Below, one piece after another: positions 17,344 through 25,915 of a stretch of DNA of 64,000 bases. Origin of the DNA: Kaistella chaponensis (GTDB lineage: Bacteria > Bacteroidota > Bacteroidia > Flavobacteriales > Weeksellaceae); the NCBI RefSeq assembly GCF_900156725.1, contig NZ_FTOI01000001.1, positions 248,001 through 312,000 of the forward strand, in the 5' to 3' direction. The position numbers and the translations under genes are program-made. The notes beneath the pieces were generated by a model. That model was not told the origin of the DNA, made no database searches, and saw only the letters and a list, made by a program, of their open reading frames with translations. Each line of letters opens with the position of its first letter. The stretch's first letter is position 1.

Positions 17344-18765
17344 ATGAAAAAATTACTATTTGCTTTTTTCCTGTTAACAACTTTTACAACAACTTTCGCA
17401 CAAAAAATTATCAAAGTAGATTTTAAAGATAAAACCATCGATTCATTAAATGAGATTGAAAATTTGAAACTTGGTGAGTTATATAAAATAGAAATTGATC
17501 ATGTTAATTTGAATCTTTATAATGTTGTTCTCAATAAAAAAGATACCATTTATAAATCTGCTGTTAAATTCCCAACGTTTGAACTCGTCAATTTAGGGGG
17601 AATTGGCGATTTATTGTCTAAAATAAACTTGAACTCATTATCGACTAAAAGAGAAGATAGTTCAAAAATTAGGACAGATATAAAAATAAAAAATAACATT
17701 ACTTATGATAATTTAGAAATAGTTGTCGAAAAAAGAATTAGAAAAGAAAAAATGGAATTGGAAAAATATTATTCCAAGATAAACAAGTACAATGATGAAA
17801 TAGATGAATTAAACTTAAAAATACAAAATCATCTGTTAAGTTATTCTGTTCTAGATCGCACAAATTCTACCTTTAGTCAATTAAACAGTGGATTTACCAT
17901 CGACAAGATTTTAAATGAAAGTACTGCTATTCGAAACAATATCAAAAATCTTAAAGCAGAAATAGAAAAAGAGAAATTTGAATATTTACAATTTCGGACA
18001 GAAAGCGGAAAAGTAGAAATAATAGCAAAAAACCCAAAATTAAAAGATGCAGATCAATATATTACAGATGCTTACACGAAAACCGTTACAGATGTGGGTT
18101 TGGTTTATCAGACTATTAATGCAGAAAAGGTTACAACTTTACTAAAATCTATTATTCTTTTAGATAATAATTCAAATGAAAGATTTGTGTCACTTCCGCA
18201 GCAACTCAATGGGAATGAAACGCAAATAAAAATACAAATAATTCCAGCAGCTACTGATAGTAATTTACCAAGTTATAGTACCGTTTTAAAATTTACCCAA
18301 AAGCAAAAATTCTTTACCGGTATGAGTATGTCTTTTTATTATGCCGGATTTAATGATGAAATATATAGCACAACAGCAATAACAACCGGCACTAATACCA
18401 ATTATCGATTGGTAAATGAAAATAATTCAAAAGGAGAAACGGGAGTTGTTTCTTTATTGCATTTCGGTTGTAAACCTTGGATAAACAACGCCACAAATCT
18501 AAAGGATTTGGCATTAAATATTGTGATAGGACCTGCTTTGGCGCTTACAAAAAATGTACGACCAAGAGTTGCAGTAGGAGGTGGTTTGAGTTATGGTAGA
18601 AAAAATATGATTACCCTCAATGCTCTTTATATGGCAGGTTATATCGATAAAAAAAGCACTGCTTATGATTTAAATACAGATTATAGTGTTGCTCCAACCA
18701 ATATCACCGTTTCCAAATTAGCAGGTTCATTTGCTCTTTCATTGGGGTATATTTATGAATTTTGA
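17344..18765 (+). CDS. Exported coiled-coil protein with probable C-terminal beta-barrel
   Basis: Not recognised. A 473-residue protein with a signal peptide (MKKLLFAFFLLTTFTTTFAQ). It has a short N-terminal beta region, then a long charged helical stretch (about 120-215, rich in K, E and N, e.g. KRIRKEKMELEKYYSKINKY). A beta-rich C-terminal third has strands such as KFFTGMSMSFYYAGF and NIVIGPALALTKN, and ends in SFALSLGYIYEF. The terminal phenylalanine after an alternating strand is typical of outer-membrane barrels. It lies between the two kinase modules; co-regulation is likely but not shown. Confidence 0.7.
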   Translation: MKKLLFAFFLLTTFTTTFAQKIIKVDFKDKTIDSLNEIENLKLGELYKIEIDHVNLNLYNVVLNKKDTIYKSAVKFPTFELVNLGGIGDLLSKINLNSLSTKREDSSKIRTDIKIKNNITYDNLEIVVEKRIRKEKMELEKYYSKINKYNDEIDELNLKIQNHLLSYSVLDRTNSTFSQLNSGFTIDKILNESTAIRNNIKNLKAEIEKEKFEYLQFRTESGKVEIIAKNPKLKDADQYITDAYTKTVTDVGLVYQTINAEKVTTLLKSIILLDNNSNERFVSLPQQLNGNETQIKIQIIPAATDSNLPSYSTVLKFTQKQKFFTGMSMSFYYAGFNDEIYSTTAITTGTNTNYRLVNENNSKGETGVVSLLHFGCKPWINNATNLKDLALNIVIGPALALTKNVRPRVAVGGGLSYGRKNMITLNALYMAGYIDKKSTAYDLNTDYSVAPTNITVSKLAGSFALSLGYIYEF

Positions 18766-18942
18766 TAAAAATTAGATTAAATAATGATAAAAGAAATCAT
18801 TTAAATTTTTTAAAAAAATAGTGCATTTAATCTTGAGGTAAGCAAAATCAAGTGCATTTCATAATCAATTACAATATCACCCAAAATGGTAATTGTTTTT
18901 GTGAAGACCCTCTCGCAACTTTGTTTGTATAAATATTTAGAA

Positions 18943-19569
18943 ATGAAAATCTCTGTAGCCATTGTAGAAGACGACGAAAATTATAATAATACTTTGAGAA
19001 AAATCATCAATTTTCAAGAAGATATGTTTTGTGCTGCCCAATTTTTTAATGGGAAAGAAGCGAGAAAAAAACTTCAGAATTTGTCGCCAGATGTTGTTTT
19101 GATGGATATACAGTTGCAGGATATGTTGGGCATCAACATTATTGAAGATTTAAAAGAAGAAATGCCGAATTCTCATTTTATCATGTGTACAAGCTTTGAA
19201 GATGACGAAAAATTATTTTTGTCTTTGCAAGCCGGAGCAACCGGTTATTTGATAAAGGGTGAAAGTATGGAAAGAATCTTAAATGCTATACGAGAAATAA
19301 AAAATGGCGGTGCACCGATGAGTTTTTCAATTGCAAAAAGAGTCTTACAGCATTTTCAAAAAGTAAAAAAAGAAGATGATGTTTTAAACCAGCTTACAAA
19401 ATCGGAGTTGGAGATTTTAGAGTTTCTGGCAAAAGGACTATTATATAAAGAAATTGCCGACAAAAAATGCATCAGTATTGAAACGGTGAAAAAACACATC
19501 AGTAATATTTACAGGAAATTACAAGTCAATAATAAAGTGGAAGCAGTGAACAAGTTTAACCAAAAATAG
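18943..19569 (+). CDS. LuxR/NarL-family response regulator
   Basis: A 208-residue two-component regulator. The receiver domain has the acidic pair in VEDDEN, phospho-acceptor D55 in VVLMDIQL, and the conserved lysine in YLIKGES. The LuxR-type HTH (about 143-200) reads LTKSELEILEFLAKGLLYKE, then SIETVKKHISNIYRKL. ATG at 18943 is used because it gives a standard receiver start (MKISVAIVEDDE); an upstream ATG at 18886 would add 19 atypical residues. It is the only response regulator near two kinases of the matching type, so both may signal to it. Confidence 0.93.
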   Translation: MKISVAIVEDDENYNNTLRKIINFQEDMFCAAQFFNGKEARKKLQNLSPDVVLMDIQLQDMLGINIIEDLKEEMPNSHFIMCTSFEDDEKLFLSLQAGATGYLIKGESMERILNAIREIKNGGAPMSFSIAKRVLQHFQKVKKEDDVLNQLTKSELEILEFLAKGLLYKEIADKKCISIETVKKHISNIYRKLQVNNKVEAVNKFNQK

Positions 19570-19582
19570 AAAAACTAAAATT

Positions 19583-20299
19583 ATGGAGACACAAAATGAA
19601 CAATTAGAGAAAATTCTAAAATTAATTCAAGAAAATTTTGAAGCTAAAACTATCGATAAGAATGATTTGAATGAGATTATATTTTTCACCTCTGGAATAT
19701 TGAAAGTAGAGTCTATGGAATTTGTTTTTACAAATAAAACGCTAAACCATCAATGGAACTTAGATCCAGGCGTAATAACAGACGAAGAAGCAAAAGTAGG
19801 AAAGGCAAAATATTCTGAGACATTTTCTTCATATGGAAAACTAACTTCAAAGATTTTCAAATTTAAATCAAAGATTATTTCAGATTTTTTACAAAATGAA
19901 AGTGAATTAAAGGTGTATTTTGCGCAAAACAAGAATGGGCATCTTTGCATACTAATAAAAAATGGTACAGCCAACTATATGATTGACGAAACATCTTTTT
20001 ACAAAATTGATGATCAAATTAAACAGGATTGTATCGCCGATTTTAATGCAGATTTGAAAGGTATTATTCAGGCAAATTTAACAAAAGGATACACTGAATA
20101 TGTCACGATTCCCTTTGCTACCAATTTTGATCAGTTTAAAGGCGTTTTCCCAAATAGTATCGTTTTAATTCCAGCATTGGGGAATGATAAACATGAAGGG
20201 AGAGTTACTTTCGTAATGCACTTCGAAGATGCAAATGGTAATAGAATTTATGACGGTAAAAAATATTCTAATTACGACACCTTTACTCCTCATCCATAA
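19583..20299 (+). CDS. Hypothetical cytoplasmic protein, 238 aa
   Basis: Not recognised. There is no signal peptide or membrane helix. The N-terminal about 50 residues are helical and charged (METQNEQLEKILKLIQENFE). The rest is mixed alpha/beta with a C-terminal part that looks like a compact sheet (EYVTIPFATNFDQFKG, RVTFVMHFEDANGNRIYDG). It follows the response regulator by 13 bp and precedes membrane protein 2 by 11 bp, so it is part of the same transcription unit and may act with the two-component system. Confidence 0.75.
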   Translation: METQNEQLEKILKLIQENFEAKTIDKNDLNEIIFFTSGILKVESMEFVFTNKTLNHQWNLDPGVITDEEAKVGKAKYSETFSSYGKLTSKIFKFKSKIISDFLQNESELKVYFAQNKNGHLCILIKNGTANYMIDETSFYKIDDQIKQDCIADFNADLKGIIQANLTKGYTEYVTIPFATNFDQFKGVFPNSIVLIPALGNDKHEGRVTFVMHFEDANGNRIYDGKKYSNYDTFTPHP

Positions 20300-20310
20300 A
20301 TATTTTATCG

Positions 20311-20898
20311 ATGCTCAACATCTATTTAATATTGCTGCTATTATGTTTTTTAGGATCATTCAGACCAATGTTCCTAAAAAACTTTCTGTGGTTGTATTTC
20401 TTCTATATAATTTGTGTGGAGATTCTGGTTAATTTCTATTCTGTAAATGACCAAATCTATAATTACTCCATCTTGGTTTACATTTTCTATTTTTCTTTTT
20501 ATTACTTTAAGAAAGTCAATAAAAAATTATTGATCGCTATTTCAGCAATTAGTTTTGCAGTAAGTTTCTATTTTGTTTTTTTATCAAATCATTTTGAAAA
20601 TTATAACATTAATGCAGGAATCAGTTTAAGTATTTTTTATATTCTGCTTTCACTGCAGTGGTTTTTTACCCATTTTAATAAAACAGACCGGAAAATTCAG
20701 CAAAAAATGGGTTTTTGGATCAGTTTTTCATTATTGCTTTGGGCGGTTGCATTTATTTTCAGAATCATTCCGATGCAGTTTTTTAATATCAAAGACAAGG
20801 AATTTCTCTTGGTAATCACCCAGATTTATCAATCTTTCACCATATTCTCTTATGTGATTTTTTTAGTAGGTCTATTATTTTCGAAAGCAGATGAATAA
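20311..20898 (+). CDS. Polytopic membrane protein, putative sensor partner of kinase 2
   Basis: Not recognised by name. A 195-residue, highly hydrophobic protein with about six to seven helices, with the same layout as the one at 15401. Its end overlaps the start of kinase 2 by 8 bp, so the two are translationally coupled. The WISFSLLLWAVAFIFRI segment matches the WLSSGLLFWSIIFLFKI segment of its paralogue. A sensing role is inferred from the conserved pairing with kinases that lack a sensor domain. Confidence 0.75.
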   Translation: MLNIYLILLLLCFLGSFRPMFLKNFLWLYFFYIICVEILVNFYSVNDQIYNYSILVYIFYFSFYYFKKVNKKLLIAISAISFAVSFYFVFLSNHFENYNINAGISLSIFYILLSLQWFFTHFNKTDRKIQQKMGFWISFSLLLWAVAFIFRIIPMQFFNIKDKEFLLVITQIYQSFTIFSYVIFLVGLLFSKADE

Positions 20899-21682
20899 AC
20901 TTCCCTTTGAAATAAAACTCACTTACATTATTGCAGTCATGATCATGATTGTTTTTGTGGGATTCATTGTTTTGTTGGTCTATTTTTATAATCGAAAGCA
21001 ATTCCACTTTTTGAAAGAAAAACAGCTAAAACAAGCAGAACATCAAAATGAAATTCTCCAAAAAGAATTAGAACGACAACAATCGATACAATTAGAAAGA
21101 GAGCGTATTTCCCACGATATGCACGATGATTTGGGCGCCGGAATTTCTGCCCTGAAACTACAAACCGAATTTCTAAAAGAAAAACTAAAACATGATAAAA
21201 ATTTGCAAAAAGATTTAGATGATCTCTTAAAAACTTCAGCAGATATGAATCTTTCCATGAGAGAAATGCTTTGGAATCTCAACAAAACCAACGATACTTT
21301 GCAACGGTTAGTCCAATATATTTCTTCGTATGCAGAAAATTTTTTTAGCAAAACCAGGATCAAATTATTCATAGAAAACAATCTATCTTCAATTGATGTT
21401 CCTATTCCCTCCCAAATTAGATGGCATATTTTTCTTTGCATAAAGGAATCCCTTAATAACATTTACAAACACAGCAAAGCAAGTTCGGTCACTTTAAAAT
21501 TTGAACAAATGGATAAGCAATTTATTCTAGAAATAAAAGATGACGGAATTGGCTTACAAAACACTCAAAATTCTGGAAACGGTTTTAAAAACATCATCCA
21601 TAGAATGGAGGAGTCCTGCGGGAAATTTGAAATTTTACCGAGTGAAAAAGGGTTGCATCTAAAATTTTATTTGCAAATCTAA
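20891..21682 (+). CDS. Sensor histidine kinase 2, NarL-partner (HisKA_3) type
   Basis: A 263-residue paralogue of kinase 1 with the same architecture: one helix (about 10-33), a coiled coil, the HisKA_3 domain with H78 in RISHDMHDDLGAG, then HATPase_c with ESLNNIYKHS and DDGIGL. The phospho-acceptor has the same residue number in both kinases. It ends the unit that starts with the response regulator, ahead of a strong terminator. Divergence between the two kinases is large, so the duplication is old or each copy has specialised. Confidence 0.92.
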   Translation: MNKLPFEIKLTYIIAVMIMIVFVGFIVLLVYFYNRKQFHFLKEKQLKQAEHQNEILQKELERQQSIQLERERISHDMHDDLGAGISALKLQTEFLKEKLKHDKNLQKDLDDLLKTSADMNLSMREMLWNLNKTNDTLQRLVQYISSYAENFFSKTRIKLFIENNLSSIDVPIPSQIRWHIFLCIKESLNNIYKHSKASSVTLKFEQMDKQFILEIKDDGIGLQNTQNSGNGFKNIIHRMEESCGKFEILPSEKGLHLKFYLQI

Positions 21683-21704
21683 ATTCTTGTAATTAATTCC
21701 CATG

Positions 21705-21738
21705 AAAACCTGAAAATTTCCGTTTTCAGGTTTTTTTT
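21705..21738 (+). terminator. Terminator after kinase 2
   Basis: AAAACCTGAAAA (21705-21716) pairs with TTTTCAGGTTTT (21723-21734) and is followed by a T-run. It separates the regulatory unit from the exported-protein operon. Confidence 0.92.
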
Positions 21739-21762
21739 GCTCAAATATTACCCTTTTGTGTA

Positions 21763-21794
21763 ATTGACTCCGATTCTTTAGAGACCTAATTTTG
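21763..21794 (+). promoter_or_regulatory. Promoter of the six-gene exported-protein operon
   Basis: ATTG (21763-21766), a 20-bp spacer, then TAATTTTG (21787-21794), fits the Bacteroidota pattern TTTG/N19-21/TANNTTTG with one mismatch. The first gene starts at 21819. Together with the terminator just upstream it defines the left edge of the operon. Confidence 0.65.
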
Positions 21795-21818
21795 GCAAAT
21801 AATTAAAAATAAACTGCT

Positions 21819-23021
21819 ATGAAAAAACTCACCTTTTTAATGATTATTGTTTTTTGCTCAAATGTCTCGGCAAAAAAAGATTCTGTAAACCTTAATTATA
21901 TGCGGAGCAGTTTGGCAACTTTCTTCGTAGATAATGGAAAATTAGAACAAGATGGCATCGTGAAATCAGCTTTCTTAGACAAATTCGCACCAGATAAATA
22001 TAATGCTCATGAACTAGAAAATAGAATTATCCCAAATCCTTCTGCTGTAAAAAACGATGACTTGATTAATTATTTAGAGAATTATTTTCAAACCAATCAA
22101 ATTGCCAAAAATCTGGTTGCAAAATGGTTTAACCGAAGTGAGAAAGGAGGCTTTGATGTTGATCTTGTCATGAAAAGAGGTTTGTACAATGCACAGGAAT
22201 TAGATAAACAAATCGCAAAAAATACCATTTCTGGATTAAGTGGAATCTCAGATAAAGGGGAAGACCTCATCAATAATACATTTGTAGTCGTGATGGCTTC
22301 TAATTACACCAACAAAGCAAACGTTGCGAGTAATCTGAATATAGGACTCAGCTTTTTGCAAAATTCTGGACTTTTGCAAGGTGGATTAGGGATGGAATTG
22401 GCAAAATCAACCATTACTACCGTTGGAAAAGGATATTGGGTAGGAACCAAATCATACCTTTTCAAATTGGTTTGGGATGAGGAGACAAAACACAGGTTCT
22501 ATAATGAACTTTGGGATGATGACGAAAAAATAACTCCAGAAAAAAAAGCAGCTTTTGACACCGCAGATTTTTTTAAACTAGAATATGTTGGCGAAACTTC
22601 CACCGGAGCAGATATACAATCATCCACATTTTCCCAAAAATCAGAAGCGCAATTGATTGAAAGAGCCACCATAAAATCTTTTGATAAATCCATATCCAAT
22701 CTTCAACAAGAATATGAGGTGTTTTCCCTAAAAATCCCCATCTATTCTGCAGAACCAATTATCACTATTAAAGCCGGAAGCAAAGAAGGAATTTCAGAAA
22801 AATCCAAATTTGGAGTTTTTGAAATGCAGCAGGGAAAAAATGGTGCTTTAGAACTGGTACAGGTTGGGAAAATGAAAGTAGATAAAGAATACCCGATATG
22901 GAACAATGAATTCGGTGCAGATGAGGAAAATTCAGACAAAAATGTAGACTGTACTGTTCTGAAAGTGCAAAGCATGAAGGGTGAAATTGTTCCCGGAATG
23001 TTAGTAATGCAAACTAAATAA
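21819..23021 (+). CDS. Exported protein of the DUF6175-linked operon, first gene
   Basis: A 400-residue protein with a signal peptide (MKKLTFLMIIVFCSNVSAKK). The mature part is mostly helical up to about residue 300. The last about 90 residues look like a small beta-barrel similar in pattern to the FlgT C-terminal domain (PIITIKAGSKEGISEKSKFGVFE shown by its parts AEPIITIKAGSKEGI and SKFGVFEMQ, then GEIVPGMLVMQTK). No catalytic motif is visible. It heads a run of six same-strand genes with short gaps or overlaps. Its role is unknown; a periplasmic or outer-membrane-associated location is inferred. Confidence 0.75.
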   Translation: MKKLTFLMIIVFCSNVSAKKDSVNLNYMRSSLATFFVDNGKLEQDGIVKSAFLDKFAPDKYNAHELENRIIPNPSAVKNDDLINYLENYFQTNQIAKNLVAKWFNRSEKGGFDVDLVMKRGLYNAQELDKQIAKNTISGLSGISDKGEDLINNTFVVVMASNYTNKANVASNLNIGLSFLQNSGLLQGGLGMELAKSTITTVGKGYWVGTKSYLFKLVWDEETKHRFYNELWDDDEKITPEKKAAFDTADFFKLEYVGETSTGADIQSSTFSQKSEAQLIERATIKSFDKSISNLQQEYEVFSLKIPIYSAEPIITIKAGSKEGISEKSKFGVFEMQQGKNGALELVQVGKMKVDKEYPIWNNEFGADEENSDKNVDCTVLKVQSMKGEIVPGMLVMQTK

Positions 23022-23041
23022 TCAATCTAAAACGATAAACG

Positions 23042-23530
23042 ATGAAAAAATTAGTAATCATTTTTCTTACGACAGTAATAGCTTTTGTTTGCCATGCTCA
23101 AGAAAATACGATGAATTGGAGATATGAAATACAATGTGTTGATATTGCCAAAGAAGGAGGAGCACTTGTGAAAGTTTTTACTTATGCAAAAACCAGAAAA
23201 ATAGCTTTAGAAGAAGCAAAAAAAAGTGCAGTACACGGAATTCTTTTTAAAGGATTCATCGGTAATGGAAAATGTGCCTCTCAAAAACCTTTAGTTAAAA
23301 ACCCTACCGCAGAAACAGAAAATAGAGATTTTTTTAATGTTTTTTTTCAAGATGGAGGAAAATTTGAAAAATATGTCACCCTCTCTACAGATGGAAATAT
23401 AGATCCAAACGATATTGTGAAAGTAGGCAAAGAATACAAATTGGGAATGATTGTAACCATTGCAAAAGATGCGCTGCGAAAAGATTTGGAAGCCGCAGGA
23501 ATTATAAAAAATATAGCAGATCGCTACTAA
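23042..23530 (+). CDS. Exported protein of the DUF6175-linked operon, paralogue A
   Basis: A 162-residue protein with a signal peptide (MKKLVIIFLTTVIAFVCHAQ). A characteristic block reads ALEEAKKSAVHGILFKGFIG and continues with CASQKPLVKNP, DFFNVFFQDGGKFEKYVTLS and LRKDLEAAGIIK. I recall very similar unnamed proteins in Bacteroides beside DUF6175 genes, but cannot check this here. It shares the A-x-x-x-x-L/VH-x-I/M-L-F/L-KG pattern and the F-x-x-F-F/EKY region with the next gene, so the two are diverged paralogues. It follows the first gene by 20 bp. Confidence 0.8.
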   Translation: MKKLVIIFLTTVIAFVCHAQENTMNWRYEIQCVDIAKEGGALVKVFTYAKTRKIALEEAKKSAVHGILFKGFIGNGKCASQKPLVKNPTAETENRDFFNVFFQDGGKFEKYVTLSTDGNIDPNDIVKVGKEYKLGMIVTIAKDALRKDLEAAGIIKNIADRY

Positions 23531-23540
23531 AATTTAGAAA

Positions 23541-24029
23541 ATGAAAATACAATATACCTTGGTTTTATTTGCATTGTTCATCCTGAACTGCAAAAATGCA
23601 AACACCCCAAATTACGATTTTGGAAACTATACTTATTCCACAACTGGTGTTAGAAATGATCAAAACGGAACTCTACTGGTAAAAACAATGGCAACCGGAA
23701 AAAATTACGAAGAAGTGAAGAAAAATGCACTTCGGAAAACGCTTCTCGATGTCATGTTAAAAGGAATTACCAACGGATGTTCGGATTGTAAAAAAGATCC
23801 TTTGTTTCTCAACCGACAAAATGATCCCAAAACTAAATATTTTGTTCAAAACTTTTTTGAAAACAAAGATGTTTTAGAAAAATATGCAACCATAACTACA
23901 GAATTGGCGACTTGGGAACAAAAAAGAGATTTAAAGTACACCCAAAATCAACCTTTTGGTTTTGAAGTACTTGTAAAATATGAAGATCTGAAACATTTAA
24001 TTAAAACCTCTGTATTATATGAAAACTAA
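23541..24029 (+). CDS. Lipoprotein of the DUF6175-linked operon, paralogue B
   Basis: A 162-residue protein, exactly as long as its neighbour at 23042 and similar to it (KNALRKTLLDVMLKGITNGC, FVQNFFENKDVLEKYATITT). It differs by a lipoprotein-type signal sequence with a cysteine at position 17 (LFILNCKN), so it is probably membrane-anchored. Two further cysteines lie in GCSDCKKDP. Its end overlaps the DUF6175 gene by 11 bp. The pair suggests one soluble and one anchored version of the same domain. Confidence 0.78.
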   Translation: MKIQYTLVLFALFILNCKNANTPNYDFGNYTYSTTGVRNDQNGTLLVKTMATGKNYEEVKKNALRKTLLDVMLKGITNGCSDCKKDPLFLNRQNDPKTKYFVQNFFENKDVLEKYATITTELATWEQKRDLKYTQNQPFGFEVLVKYEDLKHLIKTSVLYEN

Positions 24030-24972
24030 AATATTCTTATTCATCTTGGGTCTGATTTGTTTTTCCTTGCAAGGACAACAAGCCTTAAGAAAGCCATCTT
24101 TCATGCTTTTACCCTCAGAAAGTTGGTGCTATGATAATAAATTGGTCCTCACTGATGAAAGCGGTGGATCCAATTGCGACTACAAAAGAGCTTTTCAAGA
24201 AAATCCCAATATGGAATTATTACTCTCTAGAATTTCTAGCTTTTTTCAAGATCGATTTAATGGAAAATTTTTGATAAAATCTTATACTGGCGGAAAAAAA
24301 ACACAAGAATCCAGAAATGTGAGAGCAGGACTCAGCAATTCTTCTGGTGAACTATCAAAATCGAATGAAGATACCGATTTTATTAAAAATCAAATAGATA
24401 CCGATGTGAAATTAGAACTTTCGTATTGGTTTGTAAAAGAAGGTCCCAAAAATAGTCTGAAATTTAAATTGGATGCTATTGATAATTATTCCCAAGAACC
24501 CGTTGCAAGCATTAGTAAAATGGGAGGTATTTCTACTTATGATAATGATTATGCAAGATTAATTGAGGAAGAATTAAACAATAACATGGATAATTTTTTC
24601 GCTCGGCTTGATCAGTATTTTGAAGAGGTACAAACCAATGGGTTAAAAGTATCTTATGATTTCTCCATGATGGAAAAATCTGATCAAAATTTCGAAACCG
24701 AATTTAATGGGGATGAACTAACAACAATAATTGAAGATTGGTTTACGGTAAATGCAGTTCGGGGAGCTTTCCGATTAGAAAGCAGCTCAGATCAGGAACT
24801 TAAATTTACAGAAGTAAGAGTTCCTGTGATGGATGAGAATGGTCGCGCAATGTCAGCAGATTATTTTGCAAAAAAAATCAAAAAACATTTTGAAGCAGCA
24901 CCCTATAATTTCAAAATAACCATTCAAAGAAGTGGTTTAGGATATTCTAGAATCAAATTTTCAAAAAAATAG
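24019..24972 (+). CDS. DUF6175-family exported protein
   Basis: A 317-residue protein with a signal peptide (to about residue 20, LQGQQ). The mature part shows the features I associate with DUF6175: an N-terminal MLLPSESWCYDN block, a central IDTDVKLELSYWFV segment, and a C-terminal half with IIEDWFTVNAVRGAFRLES, RVPVMDENGRAMSADYFAKK and APYNFKITIQRSGLG. No biochemical role is known for the family. The gene is coupled to the upstream lipoprotein by an 11-bp overlap and to the next gene by a 3-bp gap. Confidence 0.82.
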   Translation: MKTKIFLFILGLICFSLQGQQALRKPSFMLLPSESWCYDNKLVLTDESGGSNCDYKRAFQENPNMELLLSRISSFFQDRFNGKFLIKSYTGGKKTQESRNVRAGLSNSSGELSKSNEDTDFIKNQIDTDVKLELSYWFVKEGPKNSLKFKLDAIDNYSQEPVASISKMGGISTYDNDYARLIEEELNNNMDNFFARLDQYFEEVQTNGLKVSYDFSMMEKSDQNFETEFNGDELTTIIEDWFTVNAVRGAFRLESSSDQELKFTEVRVPVMDENGRAMSADYFAKKIKKHFEAAPYNFKITIQRSGLGYSRIKFSKK

Positions 24973-24975
24973 AAC

Positions 24976-25911
24976 ATGAAAAAATTAATATTTATTTTGT
25001 TTCTCTTTGCAATTTCCACAGAAGTTTTCAGCCAGGATTTGGAGGGAATAGAGATCACAACTGCAGTTGGTGGAAGTCAAGAAATTTCAGATGCAAATGC
25101 AAACGTTTTGAATAGTAAATTAGAAAATTTTCTTACTCAAAACGGAATCGTAAAAGGGATTAATTCTCAATTTGTTTTGATAGGGAATTTAGATCTCATA
25201 CAATCTCAAAATGCAGGTGGTGCTTCCGGAAATCTTTTGATGTACGAACTTTCTGTGACTACAAAGCTTTTAAATAATGCAGATCAAAATGTTTTTGCAC
25301 AAAACTCTCAAATTGTAAAAGGGATGGGAGATAATAGAATAAAAGCAATCAATAGTGCACTGCGTAAAATTAATTACAATACAGAAGGTTTTAAAACTTT
25401 TCTCGCTCAAGCAAAAATAAAAATAGCCGATTACTACACGAAAAACTGCGGTAGGATTTTGAACGAAGCTTCCATGTTAGAAAAAACCAACCAATTTGAT
25501 TTCGCTTTGTATAAGCTCACTTCAATTCCTCCAGTTGCAACAAAATGCTATCAAACTTCAATGTCAAAAGCACAATTGGTTTTTCAGAAAAGAATCAACT
25601 ACGATTGCAAATCTAAACTGTCTCAAGCTAAAATTATTTGGAGCACCAATCAAAATGTAGAATCCACTGCGCAGATTGAAGAATTATTGGCGGGGATTGA
25701 TCCGCAATCATCTTGCTACAAAGAAGTAACCGTTTTTACAGATAATGTGAGCAAGCGAATAAAAGAACTTGACGGTAGAGAATGGAATGTCTATTACAAA
25801 AAAGAAGTCGGTTTAGAAGAAGATCGAATCCAAGCAATCAAAGAAATTGGAAAAGCTTACGGAGCAGGACAACCCAAACAAATTATACAAAACACTAAAA
25901 TAAAATTATAA
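24976..25911 (+). CDS. Exported protein of the DUF6175-linked operon, helical-repeat type
   Basis: A 311-residue protein with a signal peptide (MKKLIFILFLFAISTEVFSQ). The N-terminal about 120 residues resemble an LpoB/CsgG-like alpha/beta fold: LENFLTQNGIVKGINSQFVL, then KGMGDNRIKAINSALRKI. The C-terminal part is helical with spaced cysteines, NCGRILNEASMLEKTNQFDF being followed by ATKCYQTS, NYDCKSKL and SSCYKEV. I recall close relatives in Bacteroides in the same gene neighbourhood. The function is unknown; an envelope assembly or lipoprotein-partner role is only a guess. Confidence 0.78.
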   Translation: MKKLIFILFLFAISTEVFSQDLEGIEITTAVGGSQEISDANANVLNSKLENFLTQNGIVKGINSQFVLIGNLDLIQSQNAGGASGNLLMYELSVTTKLLNNADQNVFAQNSQIVKGMGDNRIKAINSALRKINYNTEGFKTFLAQAKIKIADYYTKNCGRILNEASMLEKTNQFDFALYKLTSIPPVATKCYQTSMSKAQLVFQKRINYDCKSKLSQAKIIWSTNQNVESTAQIEELLAGIDPQSSCYKEVTVFTDNVSKRIKELDGREWNVYYKKEVGLEEDRIQAIKEIGKAYGAGQPKQIIQNTKIKL

Positions 25912-25915
25912 CATT

